Shown one piece after another: positions 45,228-53,543 of a DNA stretch of 56,053 nt (position 1 is the first letter of the stretch; every line of letters begins with the position of its first letter). The translations under genes were made by a program, and so were the position numbers. Source of the stretch: Bacteroidales bacterium. GTDB taxonomy: Bacteria > Bacteroidota > Bacteroidia > Bacteroidales > UBA932. The stretch is from positions 1 to 56,053 of the forward strand of contig JAFSJK010000083.1 of NCBI GenBank assembly GCA_017439305.1. The letters run 5' to 3'. Under the pieces are notes generated by a model. The model searched no databases, had not been told where the DNA came from, and saw only the letters and a list, made by a program, of their open reading frames with translations.

Positions 45228-45819
45228 TGATTTCCACCTGACCGTCCAAGGCGACCTTGATGATCTGCGAGGCCTTGCCCGTGGAATCCGTGTCAACGGA
45301 AGGAGGGACGACAAAATCCACGGCGTCCTTGATTTCCTGCGGAATGTCGCTGAAACGCTTCGGGGTAGGTTCGCCGGAGATGTTGGCCGAGGTGGAAACC
45401 AGGGGCCGTCCCAACTTGAAAATCAAATCTTTGCAGAAATCGAAGAGGGGGATGCGGATGCCCACGGAGCCGTCTTCAGCCACGGTGTTCCAAGCCAGGT
45501 GCCAGCGGTCGCCGGGCTCGCCTTCGACGCCGGCGACAGCCTCGGGATAGATCAGGGTCATCGGCTTGTCGTTGACCTCCACCAGGTCCACGGCGATGGA
45601 AGGGACCTGCCGGACATATTTCGCCACCATGTCCAGGTCGCAGGCCAGCAGGACCAGCGACTTGGCTTCGCTGCGACGCTTGATTCCATAGATCTTCGCC
45701 ACGGCCTCCGGGTTCGTGGCGTCACAGCCCAGGCCCCAGACCGTGTCGGTGGGATACAGGATGGTGCCGCCGGCGCGGAGGGTTTTCAGGGCCTCGGCAA
45801 AGACTTCATCTCTTTTCAT
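45217..45819 (-). CDS. L-threonylcarbamoyladenylate synthase (Sua5/YrdC/YciO family)
   Basis: The ATG at 45819 gives 200 residues with the YrdC-domain motifs GGTILYPTDTVWGLGCDAT, IYGIKRRSEAKSLVLL and PLVSTSANISGEP, and the basic binding residues in KRR. It makes the threonylcarbamoyl-AMP for t6A37 of tRNAs. It lacks the C-terminal Sua5 domain. Its start overlaps the upstream nuclease-like gene by 14 nt; its end overlaps the convergent rsmE by 11 nt. Confidence 0.92.
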   Translation of the reverse strand: MKRDEVFAEALKTLRAGGTILYPTDTVWGLGCDATNPEAVAKIYGIKRRSEAKSLVLLACDLDMVAKYVRQVPSIAVDLVEVNDKPMTLIYPEAVAGVEGEPGDRWHLAWNTVAEDGSVGIRIPLFDFCKDLIFKLGRPLVSTSANISGEPTPKRFSDIPQEIKDAVDFVVPPSVDTDSTGKASQIIKVALDGQVEIIRM

Positions 45820-46882
45820 AATACGTGGCGATGATGGGATAATGGTCGGAATACTTGACTTTCGGAATCTCACAGCTGACAGCCTCCAGGTCGCGGGGAA
45901 TGAGGATGTAGTCGATCCGCAGGAGCGGCCAGAGGGTCCGGAACGTCGCGCCGAATCCCTTTCCGGCCTGGACAAATGAATCACGCCGGCCCCGGGAAAG
46001 GCGGTGTACCGTGTAAGAGAGCGGATTGTCGTTGAAATCGCCCAGGACGACAGACCGGACGGGGCATTCGTCCACATCCCGCATCACCTCGTCCACCTGT
46101 CGGGGACGCTGGGTGATGGACCGGCGCATCTTCCGCCCCGTGTCCTCCACCTCTCCCTTGTTCCCGATGGACTTGATCAGACCCGACAGGGAAATGTTGT
46201 AGCTCTCGAAATGGCAGTTGTAGAAACGGAGGACCGTCGAATCCAGCTGGATGTCGGCATGGAGCGCCAGGTTCGTGGATTTTTCAAAGTCCAGCTTTCC
46301 CTTGTACAGGACCGGGCGGCGGCTCAGCGTCACGTTGCCGGCATGGCCCTTTTCGCCCGTCAAGACATAATACTCAGCGTGATAGCCCGGGAAATGTTCC
46401 CGGAACCAAGCATCCATGTTCAGGGAATTCGGCAGATAGAATTCCTGCAGGCAGATGACGTCAGCGTCCGTGCGGCGCAGGAAAGCAGCGACCGAATCGG
46501 CCAGGTCCAGACGTCGGTCCCCCATGTTTCCGTGGGCGAAAAGCCCCACATTGTAGGTGACGACCTTCAAGGTCGGTTCCCGATCCATCTCCGGCGCCTT
46601 GTACTGATAATACCGGCCAACCAGGAAAACGGCGGGAAGGAGCATCAGAAAAAGCAACCCGGTCATCCGGGACCGGCGGAAAATGGCCCAGATGAAGAAC
46701 AGGAGCGTGAGCAGCACCAGCGGGATGAACATCAGGCCGAAGACGGTGAAATACCAGGCCTTCGCCGGATTCACGATGACGGACAGGTAACTCAGGGCGA
46801 GCAACCCGCAAAGGATCAGGGTCGCCGTCCCGAACGTCAGCCGGGAGAACCAGCCGTGTCTTTTCTTTTTTACCTCCTCCAC
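45806..46882 (-). CDS. Membrane endonuclease/exonuclease/phosphatase family protein
   Basis: 358 residues: a membrane N-terminus with about three hydrophobic segments (TATLILCGLLALSYLSV, YFTVFGLMFIPLVLLTLLFFIW, LLFLMLLPAVFLVG) followed by an EEP domain with VVTYNVGLF, ICLQEFYLP, FYNCHFES, VVLGDFNDNP and KYSDHYPIIATY. The catalytic Asp/His residues of the fold are present. The substrate (nucleic acid, phospholipid or phosphosugar) cannot be told. Part of the mutL-rhomboid operon; it overlaps the rhomboid gene by 13 nt. Confidence 0.88.
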   Translation of the reverse strand: MEEVKKKRHGWFSRLTFGTATLILCGLLALSYLSVIVNPAKAWYFTVFGLMFIPLVLLTLLFFIWAIFRRSRMTGLLFLMLLPAVFLVGRYYQYKAPEMDREPTLKVVTYNVGLFAHGNMGDRRLDLADSVAAFLRRTDADVICLQEFYLPNSLNMDAWFREHFPGYHAEYYVLTGEKGHAGNVTLSRRPVLYKGKLDFEKSTNLALHADIQLDSTVLRFYNCHFESYNISLSGLIKSIGNKGEVEDTGRKMRRSITQRPRQVDEVMRDVDECPVRSVVLGDFNDNPLSYTVHRLSRGRRDSFVQAGKGFGATFRTLWPLLRIDYILIPRDLEAVSCEIPKVKYSDHYPIIATYYEKR

Positions 46883-47535
46883 AGTTCGCCGCGTTTACGC
46901 CAATACAAAACAAGCAGGAAGCCGAAGAGCGCGCCGCCCAGATGGGCGAAATGCGCGATTCCCAGCTGTGTGCCGGTGATGCCGGTCAGGAGCTCGATGC
47001 CGATGAAGATGATGACCATCCACTTCGCATCCAGCGTGACCGGCGGGAAAATCAGGGTCATCCGCGCCTGCGGATACAGCATCGCGAAAGCGACCAGGAC
47101 GCCGTAGATGGCACCGGAAGCGCCCACCATCGGCGTCCGGAGCAGATTGGTATACTCTATCTGCGCCGCAGGGTCCGAAGTAGCCATAAGATGCTGGACC
47201 TGCAGCCATTCCACCCCCGTGTGCAGTGCCACGGCGCCGAGGCCCGTCACGAAGTACAGGATCAGGAACTTCTTCGTGCCCAGGACCTGTTCCACCACCA
47301 TGCCGAACATCACAAGGGTGTACATGTTGAACAGGATGTGCCAGAAGCCTCCGTGCATGAACATGTGCGTGATGGGCTGCCACCAACGGAACAGCGGCGA
47401 CGCTGGATAGAACATCGCGAACAAACTGTACATGAAGTTGTCGTTAATCAACGTGGCAACAAACATAATCACGTTGATTATCAAGATGTTCCGGGTTACC
47501 GGCGGAATACGCTGGAAGAATTGGGAAAAGGCCAT
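46870..47535 (-). CDS. Rhomboid family intramembrane serine protease
   Basis: 221 residues, six membrane helices. The catalytic Ser is in VGASGAIYGVL and the His in IAHFAHLGGALFGF; the loop WWQPITHMFMHGGFWHILFNMYTL carries the conserved WR-like and HxxxN patterns. Rhomboids cleave membrane-protein substrates inside the bilayer; the substrate here is unknown. It starts 1 nt after the mutL stop. Confidence 0.93.
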   Translation of the reverse strand: MAFSQFFQRIPPVTRNILIINVIMFVATLINDNFMYSLFAMFYPASPLFRWWQPITHMFMHGGFWHILFNMYTLVMFGMVVEQVLGTKKFLILYFVTGLGAVALHTGVEWLQVQHLMATSDPAAQIEYTNLLRTPMVGASGAIYGVLVAFAMLYPQARMTLIFPPVTLDAKWMVIIFIGIELLTGITGTQLGIAHFAHLGGALFGFLLVLYWRKRGELWRR

Positions 47536-47536
47536 G

Positions 47537-49345
47537 TCAGAATCGTCTGTCGATTTCGTCCAGCGGCAGGATGCTGATGATCCGCCGGCCGGCGCTGGTG
47601 AATTCAGGATTGTCCGAGGAAAGGAGGGCGTCCAGGAGGCGCTGGGCTTCCACGGGCGAAGCGAGTTTCTCGCCGCCGGAGGCGCCCAGGACGGCGAATT
47701 TCTGCGCCAGGGACTGCTCCATCATCTCCGGCAGGGAACCATGGTCGTCAGACAGGACCAGGATGAGGTCGCCGACCATGGTCTGGACCTTGCCGGCCTC
47801 CGTGCTGTACCCTTCCGGAACGCCGTTCACAACCACCGTATCGGTGCCGAAAGCTTCGATGTCGAAGCCCAGACGCTTCAGCAGGTCGGCATGGGCATCG
47901 AACAGGAGGCGCCCCTGCACGCCCACATTGACCTGGACGGGGAAAAGGGTGCTCTGGCTCACGTGGGCCTCGTGGCTGAGGACTTTCAGGAACCGGTCGA
48001 ACAGGATGCGCTCCCGTGCGCGACGGACGTTCACGACCATCACACCCGAAGCCGAGGGCGACAGGATATACTTGCCCTGGACCACCAGGACCTGGGCCGT
48101 GGGCATCGTCCGTTCCTCGAAGAGTTTGCCATAGTCGTCGTGCCGGTCCACTGCATAGGAGGGGCGGAGCGGGGCCGACGCCGGCTCGGACGGAGCGAAG
48201 TCCCTGTCGTCCAGATACTTGTCTCCGGTAGTGAAAGGATTATAGGTCGGATCCACCCCCGCCGTGGGGATGGTGACCGGCCGGTATTCTTCGAAGCGGG
48301 TGCCGATGACCGGCATCTCCCGCGCCTCGGGGTTTTCAAAGTCGATGGCGCCGCCCGCATTCTCCCGCCCCATCGCCTCGCGGACGCAGGCGTAGAGAGT
48401 CTGGAAGATGACGCTGTCCTCCTCGAACTTGATTTCCGTCTTGGTAGGATGGATGTTCACGTCGATGGAGGAGGGATCCACTTCCAGGAAAATGAAGTAG
48501 GAAGGGGTGGTCCCTTCGGGAATCAGGGCCTCATAGGCCTTCATCACCGCCTTGTGCAGGTAAGGGCTGCGGAAGTAACGTCCGTTGACGAAAAGGAACT
48601 GGTTGCCGAGGGTCTTCTTCGCCGATTCGGGACGGCCGACGAAACCGTGGATCCGGACCAGGGAAGTATCGGCCTCGATGTCCATCACCTCGCCCACCAC
48701 GGCGGCGCCGAGAAGGTCCATGATCCTGAACTTGAGCGATTTAGCAGGCTTCAGGACATGGATGTCCCGGTCGTTGTGGGTCAGGGTGAACCCGATCTCC
48801 GGGCGGGTGAGGGCCACCCGCTGGAACTCTTCCACGATGTGGCGGAATTCCACGGTGTCGCTCTTCAGGAATTTCCGGCGTGCCGGGATGTTGTAGAACA
48901 GGTTCCGGACGGCGAAATTCGAGCCCTTGGGGGCGGCGACCACCCGCGTGGACAGGTGTTCGGAACCGGACATCTCCACTTCCACCCCCACTTCGTCTTC
49001 CTCGCGACGGGTTCTCAGGACCACATCGGCAACGGCGGCGATGGATGCGAGCGCCTCCCCGCGGAAGCCAAAGGTCGTGATCTCCTGCAGGTCCTCCGCG
49101 GTCGCGATCTTGGACGTCGCATGCCGTTCGAAGCACAGCACGGCGTCGTCGGGCGACATGCCCGTGCCGTTGTCGATCACCTGGATGAGGGTACGTCCGG
49201 CATCGGTCACGGTGACCGACACCTGGTCTGCGCCGGCGTCCACGGCGTTCTCCAAGAGTTCCTTCACTACGGAAGCCGGCCGCTGGACGACCTCTCCCGC
49301 GGCGATCATGTCCGCGATGTTCCTGGGGAGAATCTTCAGTTCCAT
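47537..49345 (-). CDS. mutL: DNA mismatch repair protein MutL
   Basis: 602 residues. The N-terminal GHKL ATPase has IAAGEVVQRPASVVKELLENAVDAGA, DNGTGM and TTFGFRGEALASIAAVA; then comes the transducer and a dimerisation domain. In the C-terminal domain the endonuclease motif DQHA(x)2E(x)4E is replaced by NVRRARERILFDRF, and no CPHGRP motif is seen near the end (NPEFTSAGRRIIS). It therefore probably lacks nicking activity. Adjacent to the 102-residue gene upstream without a gap. Confidence 0.95.
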   Translation of the reverse strand: MELKILPRNIADMIAAGEVVQRPASVVKELLENAVDAGADQVSVTVTDAGRTLIQVIDNGTGMSPDDAVLCFERHATSKIATAEDLQEITTFGFRGEALASIAAVADVVLRTRREEDEVGVEVEMSGSEHLSTRVVAAPKGSNFAVRNLFYNIPARRKFLKSDTVEFRHIVEEFQRVALTRPEIGFTLTHNDRDIHVLKPAKSLKFRIMDLLGAAVVGEVMDIEADTSLVRIHGFVGRPESAKKTLGNQFLFVNGRYFRSPYLHKAVMKAYEALIPEGTTPSYFIFLEVDPSSIDVNIHPTKTEIKFEEDSVIFQTLYACVREAMGRENAGGAIDFENPEAREMPVIGTRFEEYRPVTIPTAGVDPTYNPFTTGDKYLDDRDFAPSEPASAPLRPSYAVDRHDDYGKLFEERTMPTAQVLVVQGKYILSPSASGVMVVNVRRARERILFDRFLKVLSHEAHVSQSTLFPVQVNVGVQGRLLFDAHADLLKRLGFDIEAFGTDTVVVNGVPEGYSTEAGKVQTMVGDLILVLSDDHGSLPEMMEQSLAQKFAVLGASGGEKLASPVEAQRLLDALLSSDNPEFTSAGRRIISILPLDEIDRRF

Positions 49346-49654
49346 CTACAGGAGGGAATAGAATTTCGTAATGTAGATGAGGACGGCGGCGATCAGCAGC
49401 ATCGTAATGAGGCCGATGATCGTCTGCGTGCGGGAATGCGTGGTACGGGTACGCTTGTAGTTGCCATCGCGCCAGGCGCCGCGGATGCTGCTGCCCGGCA
49501 CATACTTGCCTTCCTCCTTCGCTTTCTCGTTCGTCCCGTCCACGTCGCCGAACAGGCGGCGGCGCTCTTCTTCCTCAGGGTCGTAGTAGCGGGGCTTGTA
49601 GTTGAACACCCGGTGTTCCTGGTTTCCGAAGAATCCAAAATTAAAACCTGCCAT
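49346..49654 (-). CDS. Small membrane protein upstream of mutL, unknown function
   Basis: 102 residues: MAGFNFGFFGNQEHRVFNYKP, then an acidic/basic stretch (YDPEEEERRRLFGDVDG) and a C-terminal membrane helix (IIGLITMLLIAAVLIYITKF). Probably tail-anchored, with the N-terminus in the cytoplasm. Comparable proteins lie before mutL in other Bacteroidales as far as I recall; function unknown. Its promoter and first codons are duplicated at 51983..52066, marking the ends of an inserted islet. Confidence 0.82.
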   Translation of the reverse strand: MAGFNFGFFGNQEHRVFNYKPRYYDPEEEERRRLFGDVDGTNEKAKEEGKYVPGSSIRGAWRDGNYKRTRTTHSRTQTIIGLITMLLIAAVLIYITKFYSLL

Positions 49655-49697
49655 AGTCTTACGCTGTTGTCAACTTACAAAATTAAGCATTTTTTCG
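49614..49697. repeat. 84-bp direct repeat, copy 1 (promoter + 5' end of the 102-residue gene)
   Basis: Matches 51983..52066 over 84 bp without gaps, at about 93% identity. It contains the -7 box TAATTTTG (49685..49678, minus) and the first 14 codons of the 102-residue gene. In this copy the TTG that stands 21 nt upstream in the other copy is absent, because the similarity ends at 49697. Confidence 0.9.
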
Positions 49698-49756
49698 GAA
49701 CCTAGCGACTGGAGGAATCAGATTCGGAAACGGATACGATGGTCTCTCGATCTTTT

Positions 49757-49835
49757 GGCGCAGGACTCTTTATCTTTTGGCGCAGGTCCCCATGGGAAAA
49801 TCCCACCTGCGCCAATTATACCCTACACCTGCGCC
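49757..49835. repeat. GGCGCAGGT array R2
   Basis: Half-sites: forward variant GGCGCAGGA at 49757, forward at 49779, inverted at 49805 and 49827. Gaps are 13, 17 and 13 nt, so the array is symmetric. The 17-nt centre contains GGGAAAATCCC, which extends the hairpin. It lies at the left end of the C10 protease islet, in 49698..49904. Confidence 0.9.
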
Positions 49836-49877
49836 AGAGTTCCACTGGTTCGTCATCGATATAGAAGGTATACACGG
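49831..49877 (-). pseudogene. Fragment of a lipoprotein gene (related to 52566..53429)
   Basis: 47 bp match 52944..52990 inside the lipoprotein gene at 43 of 47 positions and would encode VYTFYIDDEPVELWR, against VYTFYIDDELVELWR there. The match begins in the GCGCC shared by the last half-site of array R2, so the two sequences were probably joined there. No start or other part of a gene is left. Confidence 0.75.
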
Positions 49878-49904
49878 CACCATCACCATCCATTGCAGAA
49901 GCCG

Positions 49905-50666
49905 TTAAAGAAACTCAGCCGGGATATCCACAGACCAGCTTTGATCACCCTCGTAATAGGTGACGGTAAAAACGTGTTGCTTTACTTCGGGAATCTCCGT
50001 GAACATGAATAAAGCGGGGCAGACATCCCTGCTGATCAGATAATTATCTGCGCCCAAGTAAAACAGATCACCTTCATCAAGATCGTCCAGCAACTTGTTT
50101 ACCGGGGAGTAACTATGGCACCTGGGAATCGGATTGAAATAGAAATACTTGGAATAAAGGTCCTTTTCCCCTCCTCTTTCCTTCAAGTCTTTTCCCGCCT
50201 GGATGCTTGGCCACACAGACCAGGAGAAAAACATGATTTTGGAGGATAGCGATTCTCCGGCAGGAATGTCATTGAAATCTGCCGAACTTGTGATGGAAAC
50301 ACCGCTGAACCGGTTGCAAAGGATATATCCGCCAGGATCCACATCCCAATGCATGAATCTTCCCTCCTTTTCACCGGTGGTCTCGCGGAATTTCTTTTCT
50401 TCGAAATCATCCAATAGCCGGATATCATATTCGATCATCAACACATAACGCTCTGTCCGGCCCGGCTTTGTCGTATGAGGCTCTATGCCGAAACCGGTTT
50501 CGCCATAGGGCATCAATCCTTTCATATTCGCATAAGCGCATGGAATGGCGTGAGCGTAATCGGAATATCCGTCGGGAACCTCTTCATCATCGTGTTTCTG
50601 CTCAGAACAAGACAAGCTCGAAAGCAGCAGAAAGATCATCTGAATCAGAAAGATTAAGTTCTTCAT
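49905..50666 (-). CDS. Lipoprotein beside the C10 protease, unknown function
   Basis: 253 residues with a lipoprotein signal (MKNLIFLIQMIFLLLSSLSC, Cys20). The mature part is rich in aromatic and acidic residues (YVLMIEYDIRLLDDFEE, HWDVDPGGYILCNRFSGV) and ends with a beta-rich segment VFTVTYYEGDQSWSVDIPAEFL. Its ATG overlaps the protease stop by 4 nt (ATGA), so the two proteins are made together. C10 proteases in Bacteroides are known to have linked inhibitor lipoproteins; a similar role is plausible but only inferred. Base composition is clearly AT-richer than the neighbourhood. Confidence 0.8.
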   Translation of the reverse strand: MKNLIFLIQMIFLLLSSLSCSEQKHDDEEVPDGYSDYAHAIPCAYANMKGLMPYGETGFGIEPHTTKPGRTERYVLMIEYDIRLLDDFEEKKFRETTGEKEGRFMHWDVDPGGYILCNRFSGVSITSSADFNDIPAGESLSSKIMFFSWSVWPSIQAGKDLKERGGEKDLYSKYFYFNPIPRCHSYSPVNKLLDDLDEGDLFYLGADNYLISRDVCPALFMFTEIPEVKQHVFTVTYYEGDQSWSVDIPAEFL

Positions 50667-51970
50667 GGCCTGATCCCAGTTACTTGTTTCAAGTTATACT
50701 TGTACTCGGATCCCTGAATACTGTCAATTTGACTTCGTGTTGGAAAAGCATAAGGATACTTGTACTTAAAATGACCAGAAAGAAAAAAGCCATTATAACG
50801 TCCGCTCCACCCCCAATTACAGTGAATGAACTTTTGCGTCAAGGTATCTCTAAAAACAATCCCTCCATTGTATCGGTCAAACACTGTAACACGTCCGACT
50901 GCAGTCAAAAACTGATCCGCCACCCATGCATGGCCATCATAATAGCTAGTATCAGCATGACCATTTGGAAAAGATGTTATTTCCAATGACCTTTTGGCTG
51001 ACAGAAGAACTGGATGACCGTGAACGATCTCATAAGAAAGCGTCCAGAAACTATAATCGGTGTATGTTCCACCGCTCTGGTAACCAAAATTCTCAAATGT
51101 CCTAGGGGCATAAGAAGTTTTTGAAGATGTCGAACCAGCTCCGTAAGTCGCATTCAGATTCTCCGGGTTTCCGAGTGTCTTCAAAAGATTGGCAACTCCA
51201 TACCAAGCACCCGCATACATGGGACAAGAGCTTGTATCAACAACATTATGTAATACGGACCAATTATAGGTATACCCATCATATACGGCATTCTTGCCAT
51301 AATAATACATTATTTGACCTACTGCCACAGGAACGCATCCAGTAAGTGTGCGTTCTCCGTCAACCATAGGACAAAGATAATTGAATCTCGGCTCCTGATC
51401 CCAACGAGATGCGACCTGAGTTCCCTTAACATTTCCGTAATTAATTGTCTCCCAATTCACAAGAAAGCTATCTGAAGGAAAATAGCTCCATGGGTCAACA
51501 ATTTCTTCTCTTTTGTTATCCGTATTGTCGATGTCCGAGTTAAAAAGCATCGCGATTGCACCCAATGGCAATTCGTCCCCGACATGAAAATGACCTGAAT
51601 CCACAACACATAATACAGGGGGAAGCTCCAAATTCCCTGTCGCAATGGCAAATCCCGCCTCATCTCGGAAATTAATGATGTAAATAGGTGATGATAGAAC
51701 CTCTCCTTCTTTTGAATTCGAAAACATATCCGAATATTGTATACTTTCAATCTGCCTGACATTGCCTCGATTCGTGTTTCTATCAATAGCTTGAACCATT
51801 TCAAGAACACTACTGATCGCAACTTGTTCTGATTCACGGTCAGGGGAACTTTTAGTTTGTATTGTACCGGGATTGAAGGTGGTATCCCTAAGTAGATCAA
51901 GGCTATTGCATCCGATAATGAGTGAACATAAGATTGCGAAAGAAACAATACGTTTTTTCATATTTCGCAT
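50663..51970 (-). CDS. C10 family (streptopain-like) cysteine protease, lipoprotein
   Basis: 435 residues from the ATG at 51970 (a second ATG three codons later is possible). Lipobox LIIGC, then an N-terminal propeptide of about 190 residues (with SPIYIINFRDEAGFAIATGN, a Spi-like inhibitory domain pattern). The catalytic domain has Cys in LTGCVPVAVGQIMYYYGKN, His in YYDGHAWVADQF and the Trp region HCNWGWSGRYNGFF. Such proteases cleave host or bacterial proteins at the cell surface. Codon use and AT content differ from surrounding genes, suggesting transfer. It starts 5 nt after the stop of the minigene left by the duplicated resident gene. Confidence 0.92.
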   Translation of the reverse strand: MRNMKKRIVSFAILCSLIIGCNSLDLLRDTTFNPGTIQTKSSPDRESEQVAISSVLEMVQAIDRNTNRGNVRQIESIQYSDMFSNSKEGEVLSSPIYIINFRDEAGFAIATGNLELPPVLCVVDSGHFHVGDELPLGAIAMLFNSDIDNTDNKREEIVDPWSYFPSDSFLVNWETINYGNVKGTQVASRWDQEPRFNYLCPMVDGERTLTGCVPVAVGQIMYYYGKNAVYDGYTYNWSVLHNVVDTSSCPMYAGAWYGVANLLKTLGNPENLNATYGAGSTSSKTSYAPRTFENFGYQSGGTYTDYSFWTLSYEIVHGHPVLLSAKRSLEITSFPNGHADTSYYDGHAWVADQFLTAVGRVTVFDRYNGGIVFRDTLTQKFIHCNWGWSGRYNGFFLSGHFKYKYPYAFPTRSQIDSIQGSEYKYNLKQVTGIRP

Positions 51971-51975
51971 ATAGA

Positions 51976-52066
51976 TTATCCTTGTTCCTGGTTTCCGAAG
52001 AAACCAAAAGTGAATCCTGCCATAGTCTTACGCTGTTGTCAACTTACAAAAGTAAGCATTTTTTCG
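51976..52066 (-). pseudogene. 84-bp direct repeat copy 2 with truncated minigene
   Basis: 51983..52066 repeats 49614..49697. On the minus strand it carries the -7 box TACTTTTG (52054..52047) with TTG 21 nt upstream (52078..52076), and the start of the 102-residue gene, which here runs only MAGFTFGFFGNQEQG before TAA (51978..51976). This promoter now faces the C10 protease operon, and the 15-codon minigene ends 5 nt before the protease ATG, which would allow coupled translation. Confidence 0.85.
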
Positions 52067-52067
52067 T

Positions 52068-52075
52068 TACCTTTG
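52068..52075 (+). promoter_or_regulatory. -7 box of ispF
   Basis: TACCTTTG matches TAnnTTTG and stands 5 nt before the ispF ATG. It is divergent from the promoter of copy 2 (52047..52054). Confidence 0.6.
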
Positions 52076-52080
52076 CAACC

Positions 52081-52560
52081 ATGGAAATCAGAATCGGAAA
52101 CGGATACGACGTGCACGCCCTCGCGGAAGGGCTGCCGATGTGGCTGGGCGGGGTCCGCATCCCGTCGGAAACGGGCTTCGTGGCCCATTCGGACGGCGAT
52201 GTCGCCATCCACGCCCTTTGCGACGCCCTCCTCGGAGCGTTGGCCCTCGGGGATATCGGCCACCTTTTCCCCGACACCTCCGACAAATGGAAAGGCATTG
52301 ACAGCAAGATTCTTCTGGGGAAAGTAGTGGCCCTCCTTCAGGAAAAAGGATGGCGCGTCGGCAATGTCGACGTGACCATCGCCCTTCAGCGACCCCGGCT
52401 CGCCCCGCACATCATCCCGATGCGGGAAACCTTGGCTCCCATCCTCGGCGTTGACGTCGATGCCGTCTCCGTGAAAGCCACGACCACCGAGCGCCTGGGC
52501 TTCGTCGGGCGCTGCGAAGGTTGTGAAGTGTGGGCGACGGTTCTGGTCGTGAGACAGTAA
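52081..52560 (+). CDS. ispF: 2-C-methyl-D-erythritol 2,4-cyclodiphosphate synthase
   Basis: Isoprenoid (MEP) pathway enzyme, 159 residues. Metal ligands Asp10 and His12 are in GNGYDVHAL; further motifs are FVAHSDGDVAIHALCDALLGALALGDIG, HLFPDTSDKWKG, NVDVTIALQRPRLAPH and VKATTTERLGFVGRCEG. The start is the ATG right after the promoter; upstream codons would belong to the repeat. Before the C10 islet arrived, it was probably directly divergent from the 102-residue/mutL operon. Confidence 0.96.
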   Translation: MEIRIGNGYDVHALAEGLPMWLGGVRIPSETGFVAHSDGDVAIHALCDALLGALALGDIGHLFPDTSDKWKGIDSKILLGKVVALLQEKGWRVGNVDVTIALQRPRLAPHIIPMRETLAPILGVDVDAVSVKATTTERLGFVGRCEGCEVWATVLVVRQ

Positions 52561-52565
52561 CCGCG

Positions 52566-53429
52566 TTATTCCTGAAAGATCTTTACCTGCGTAAACGCGT
52601 CTTCGGACTCCATCTCGATGGTGGCTTCCCGGGGGGCACCGGTGTCATTCGGAGTAACGGTGATAATCAGTTGATTGCTTTCACAGAGGTCGGGTACAAA
52701 GGCGCGATACCAGGCGGCCTCCAGGAGGTCATGAGGGTTTCCTTCTCCTGCTGATGAAGTGGCGTAGACGAAGCCATAGTAATTCGCCCAGCCGTTTCCG
52801 ATTTCGGCAGAATCAAAGCCGCTGAGGATCCACCAGCCCGGATAGTTCAAGGCGGTGACCGTTTCCTCGCCTCCCTCTGCCGGGAAATGCACTTCCGCTT
52901 TGTCCAATTCGATCGGCTCCCATCGGCCCTCCATCATACCCTGGCGCCAGAGTTCCACCAGCTCGTCGTCGATATAGAAGGTATACACGGTAAGATTGTG
53001 GCGGATTTTCTTTCCCTTGACAATTGATTCATCCACTTCATATTCCATACGGGGTTCGGGAAGCTCAAAAAAGTGCATCGACCACGGGTTCTTGGCCTTC
53101 TTCTCACACACGATGGCCGAACTGTTGCTGAACCGGATGGTTGCCTTGGTGCATTCCAGGATGGAAACGCCGGGGGTAAATGCGCCCCAGTCCAACTTGA
53201 CCGTGTCTCCCGGATGAAGGACGGAGGATAGTTCTTTCTGCTTGCAGTAATCCGGATACTCCGTAATGAGGGTAACCGTTCCACCGGTTTTATTGACCAC
53301 CTCGGTCCATCCGTCGCGGGCCCACTCCACATCCACACCCAATTCTCCAGCTGTGTATAAACGGTCATCCTTGCCACATGAGCAAACGACCATCGCCGTG
53401 CAAACGGCCAGTATTCCCAAACGATTCAT
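52566..53429 (-). CDS. Lipoprotein with BACON-like C-terminus, unknown function
   Basis: 287 residues; lipoprotein signal with VVCSC (Cys18). The mature part is beta-rich: WTEVVNKTGGTVTLITEYPD, LHPGDTVKLDWGAF, NLTVYTFYIDDELVELW. The C-terminal 100 residues (EVHFPAEGGEETVTALNYPGWWI ... NQLIITVTPNDTGAPREATIEMESEDAFTQVKIFQE) resemble a BACON-type Ig-like domain of Bacteroidota surface proteins. A fragment of a similar gene lies at 49831..49877. The gene converges on ispF with a 5-bp gap; no promoter box is obvious. Confidence 0.78.
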   Translation of the reverse strand: MNRLGILAVCTAMVVCSCGKDDRLYTAGELGVDVEWARDGWTEVVNKTGGTVTLITEYPDYCKQKELSSVLHPGDTVKLDWGAFTPGVSILECTKATIRFSNSSAIVCEKKAKNPWSMHFFELPEPRMEYEVDESIVKGKKIRHNLTVYTFYIDDELVELWRQGMMEGRWEPIELDKAEVHFPAEGGEETVTALNYPGWWILSGFDSAEIGNGWANYYGFVYATSSAGEGNPHDLLEAAWYRAFVPDLCESNQLIITVTPNDTGAPREATIEMESEDAFTQVKIFQE

Positions 53430-53543
53430 CTTTGAAAAATGTTACTCTGCCTTTTAAAATCCACTGAATACCAAAATCTTGCACAAGATAACAAAACAAT
53501 TGCGACAACGGCACGACAGAATTGCACGAAAAAAGACCCTTTT

